A stretch of 7,592 bases of DNA from Clostridia bacterium (GTDB taxonomy: Bacteria; Bacillota_A; Clostridia; Christensenellales; UBA1242): positions 1 through 7,592 of the forward strand of contig JAFVZD010000125.1 of NCBI GenBank assembly GCA_017508345.1. Direction: 5' to 3'. The notes beneath the pieces were generated by a model. It was not told the DNA's origin and made no database searches. It was given only the letters and a program-made list of their open reading frames with translations. Position 1 is the first letter of the stretch, and each line of letters starts with the position of its first letter. Shown in pieces: positions 6,594-7,592 of the stretch. Position numbers and translations under genes: made by a program.

Positions 6594-6675
6594 TGTGCAT
6601 AGTACCGCATTCTTTCTACACAACTATTCGCAAAACGACAAATTTCGCCAGTACTATGCACTGTGCATAGTACTA
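6594..6675. repeat. Three copies of a 12-base word forming a 25-base perfect palindrome plus an outlying copy
   Basis: TGTGCATAGTAC occurs at 6594-6605 and 6662-6673 in direct orientation; its inverse AGTACTATGCAC is at 6650-6661. The last two copies abut as 12-base arms around a single T (6650-6674). RNA across it could pair copy 1 with copy 2 around a 44-base loop, or copy 2 with copy 3. The second hairpin precedes only a short T-run (ATTTTTAG), a weak terminator signal. It could also be a DNA operator for a dimeric regulator, as it ends about 40 bases upstream of a -35 element. No coding potential is seen here. Confidence 0.75.
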
Positions 6676-6679
6676 TTTT

Positions 6680-6695
6680 TAGAAAATATTTTCTA
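6680..6695. repeat. 16-base perfect palindrome, possible operator
   Basis: TAGAAAATATTTTCTA is fully self-complementary and lies 18 bases upstream of the -35 element of the next gene. In AT-rich DNA such words can arise by chance, but full symmetry over eight bases per arm at this position suits a repressor or activator site. Confidence 0.45.
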
Positions 6696-6713
6696 CTTTT
6701 TTGCATTTTCATA

Positions 6714-6742
6714 TTTACATTTTTTACCATCTATGCTATAAT
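6714..6742 (+). promoter_or_regulatory. Extended -10 promoter giving a near-leaderless transcript
   Basis: TTTACA (6714-6719), 17 bases, then TGCTATAAT with TATAAT at 6737-6742. The start point expected six to eight bases after the -10 falls at 6748-6750, on top of the ATG at 6749. Confidence 0.75.
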
Positions 6743-6748
6743 GGAAAT

Positions 6749-7060
6749 ATGGCTATAGATTTATTTGGATTAGAGAATTATTTTTATAATAGGAGTTCTG
6801 TCTTGTTAGACTCCGCACAGGTTGAGTTCATTAGGCTCAATACTTTTTATAATCTCAATATTCACGAGATTACCAATCACAATTTACCTGCTATCTATTG
6901 TGAGTTGGAGAAGTATTTAAAGATTTATGATGAATTGTCCATCAAGCCTATGGTGGATTTTATATCCAAATTGATGGTTAGACTCCAGCCCCATATCAAT
7001 TGGGATGTGGTCAATATGATTCAACTAAAGAAGACTTATTCACGCAAAGAGTTAGATTAG
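6749..7060 (+). CDS. Unrecognised 103-residue protein, possibly leaderless
   Basis: A small, soluble, mostly helical protein beginning MAIDLFGLENYF, rich in Leu, Ile, Asn and Tyr. It has no signal peptide, membrane helix, cysteine cluster or catalytic motif that I can identify, and I do not recognise the family. Its own promoter lies directly in front, and a strong terminator follows 15 bases after the TAG, so it is a single-gene unit. The start is uncertain. The ATG at 6749 coincides with the predicted transcription start and has no ribosome binding site, which would make the message leaderless. An in-frame TTG at 6803 has AGGAG (6791-6795) seven bases upstream and would give 85 residues. 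A frame extending to 6701 runs upstream of the promoter and is not credible. Two perfect palindromes lie upstream and could regulate it. Confidence 0.65.
   Translation: MAIDLFGLENYFYNRSSVLLDSAQVEFIRLNTFYNLNIHEITNHNLPAIYCELEKYLKIYDELSIKPMVDFISKLMVRLQPHINWDVVNMIQLKKTYSRKELD
6791..6795 (+). promoter_or_regulatory. Candidate ribosome binding site for an alternative TTG start
   Basis: AGGAG sits seven bases before an in-frame TTG at 6803-6805, within the 103-residue frame. It competes with the leaderless ATG at 6749, and could be a chance match within coding sequence (codons for N-R-S-S). Confidence 0.35.
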
Positions 7061-7075
7061 CATTTTTACAACAAA

Positions 7076-7103
7076 AAAACAGAGGAATCCCTTCCTCTGT
7101 TTT
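7076..7103. terminator. Bidirectional terminator between converging genes
   Basis: AAAACAGAGGAA (7076-7087) pairs perfectly with TTCCTCTGTTTT (7092-7103) around a TCCC loop. T-tracts lie at the 3' side on both strands; the minus-strand one, from the A run at 7073-7079, is the stronger. It serves the gene ending at 7060 and the converging gene ending at 7122. Confidence 0.85.
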
Positions 7104-7121
7104 ACATTTATGGGTTAATCT

Positions 7122-7592
7122 TTATTCTGTCCTGTGTTTGTCACACTCATTAAATTTCAACATATCTCTATACATAGTTTCACCCAATGCCTTTTTCCAC
7201 TTGTCACGACTCTTGTCTGTCTCCCAGTCAAATGGGTTCATGTGGTAGTTGATATATGCTATCAATTTGATAAATTCGTCATAATCCTCAATTTCAATCA
7301 AATCACTACATTCGTGTAGTAACCTGTACGCACCCACATTGGCATGCTTTATATATTGTGCGTTGCCATCATCCTTAAATTTTTGCGTGTGCAACTTTCC
7401 GTAATCGTGGAGTAGTGCCCAGTTTTTAGCAAAAACAGTATCCTGTGTCTTTTGTAATTCTGTCCAAACCTCATCGCTGTGCTTACCTAGTGTCCTGTTG
7501 TGCCACTTGGTCTGCTGGTCAAATTTGTCCATAGCATTCTTTAGACTGTCATACCTATTTTTGTCAAAAGGCTTTTTGCTAGGAATTACATC
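7122..7592 (-). CDS. HD-domain phosphohydrolase, N-terminus outside window
   Basis: The minus-strand frame is open from the window edge to a TAA at 7122-7124, giving 156 visible C-terminal residues. Numbered from the internal ATG at 7530-7532, the metal-binding pattern of the HD superfamily is complete: HNRTLGKH (H11, H18), the HD doublet in LLHDYGKLHT (H42, D43), H63 in YIKHANVG, H97 in INYHMNPFDW, and a late Asp (D131). Family members hydrolyse phosphoester bonds in nucleotides or nucleic acids using metal ions. Twenty in-frame residues precede the internal ATG (VIPSKKPFDKNRYDSLKNA), so translation probably starts outside the window. An HD domain at the C-terminus following other sequence recalls fusions with a P-loop kinase or a nucleotidyltransferase head, but the head is not visible here and the substrate cannot be assigned. 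Confidence 0.85.
   Translation of the reverse strand, partial: DVIPSKKPFDKNRYDSLKNAMDKFDQQTKWHNRTLGKHSDEVWTELQKTQDTVFAKNWALLHDYGKLHTQKFKDDGNAQYIKHANVGAYRLLHECSDLIEIEDYDEFIKLIAYINYHMNPFDWETDKSRDKWKKALGETMYRDMLKFNECDKHRTE

Noticed and set aside
7000..7319. Plus-strand frames overlapping the 3' end of the small gene and the HD gene
   Set aside because: They run through the shared terminator and antisense to the HD motif; no start signals.
1..7592. UGA read as tryptophan (Mycoplasma-like code)
   Set aside because: Tryptophans at expected positions in the large proteins are TGG, and no in-frame TGA needs recoding; absence of TGA stops in seven genes is too small a sample.

Overview
The window looks like an AT-rich bacterial chromosome segment, most likely from a low-GC, Firmicutes-like organism. 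The evidence is purine-rich GGAGG-type ribosome binding sites, near-consensus sigma-70/sigma-A promoters with 17-base spacers, hairpin plus U-tract terminators, and a replicative helicase of ordinary bacterial DnaB type. Lysyl-tRNA synthetase is the class I (archaeal-type) enzyme, which bacteria have only patchily. I cannot name a genus. The standard code fits: tryptophans in the aligned cores are TGG, and the seven stops seen are TAA or TAG.

Layout from left to right: (1) the C-terminus of an unidentified plus-strand gene, ending at 194 and followed by a terminator. (2) A minus-strand cluster read right to left: a 343-residue protein with three helicase-associated (HA)-like repeats (3469-2438), an 80-residue two-helix membrane protein (2292-2050), and the replicative helicase dnaB with a long acidic tail (1995-376), ending at an AT-rich hairpin terminator. 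(3) A 173-base divergent control region (3470-3642) with one strong promoter firing each way. (4) A plus-strand pair, class I lysK (3643-5199) and serS (5248-6540), closed by a GC-rich terminator. (5) A 208-base intergenic stretch with unusual perfect palindromes, leading to a promoter that starts almost on the ATG of an unrecognised 103-residue protein (6749-7060). (6) A bidirectional terminator shared with a converging, 5'-truncated HD-domain phosphohydrolase (7592-7122).

The core content is housekeeping: replication fork unwinding and aminoacylation with lysine and serine. The less ordinary parts are the stand-alone HA-repeat protein transcribed ahead of dnaB, the acidic DnaB tail, the lysK-serS pair with no T-box leader, and the palindrome cluster at 6594-6695 with the possibly leaderless gene behind it. 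I see no CRISPR array, rRNA, tRNA, insertion sequence or recognisable defence system. No stretch over 300 bases lacks a gene.
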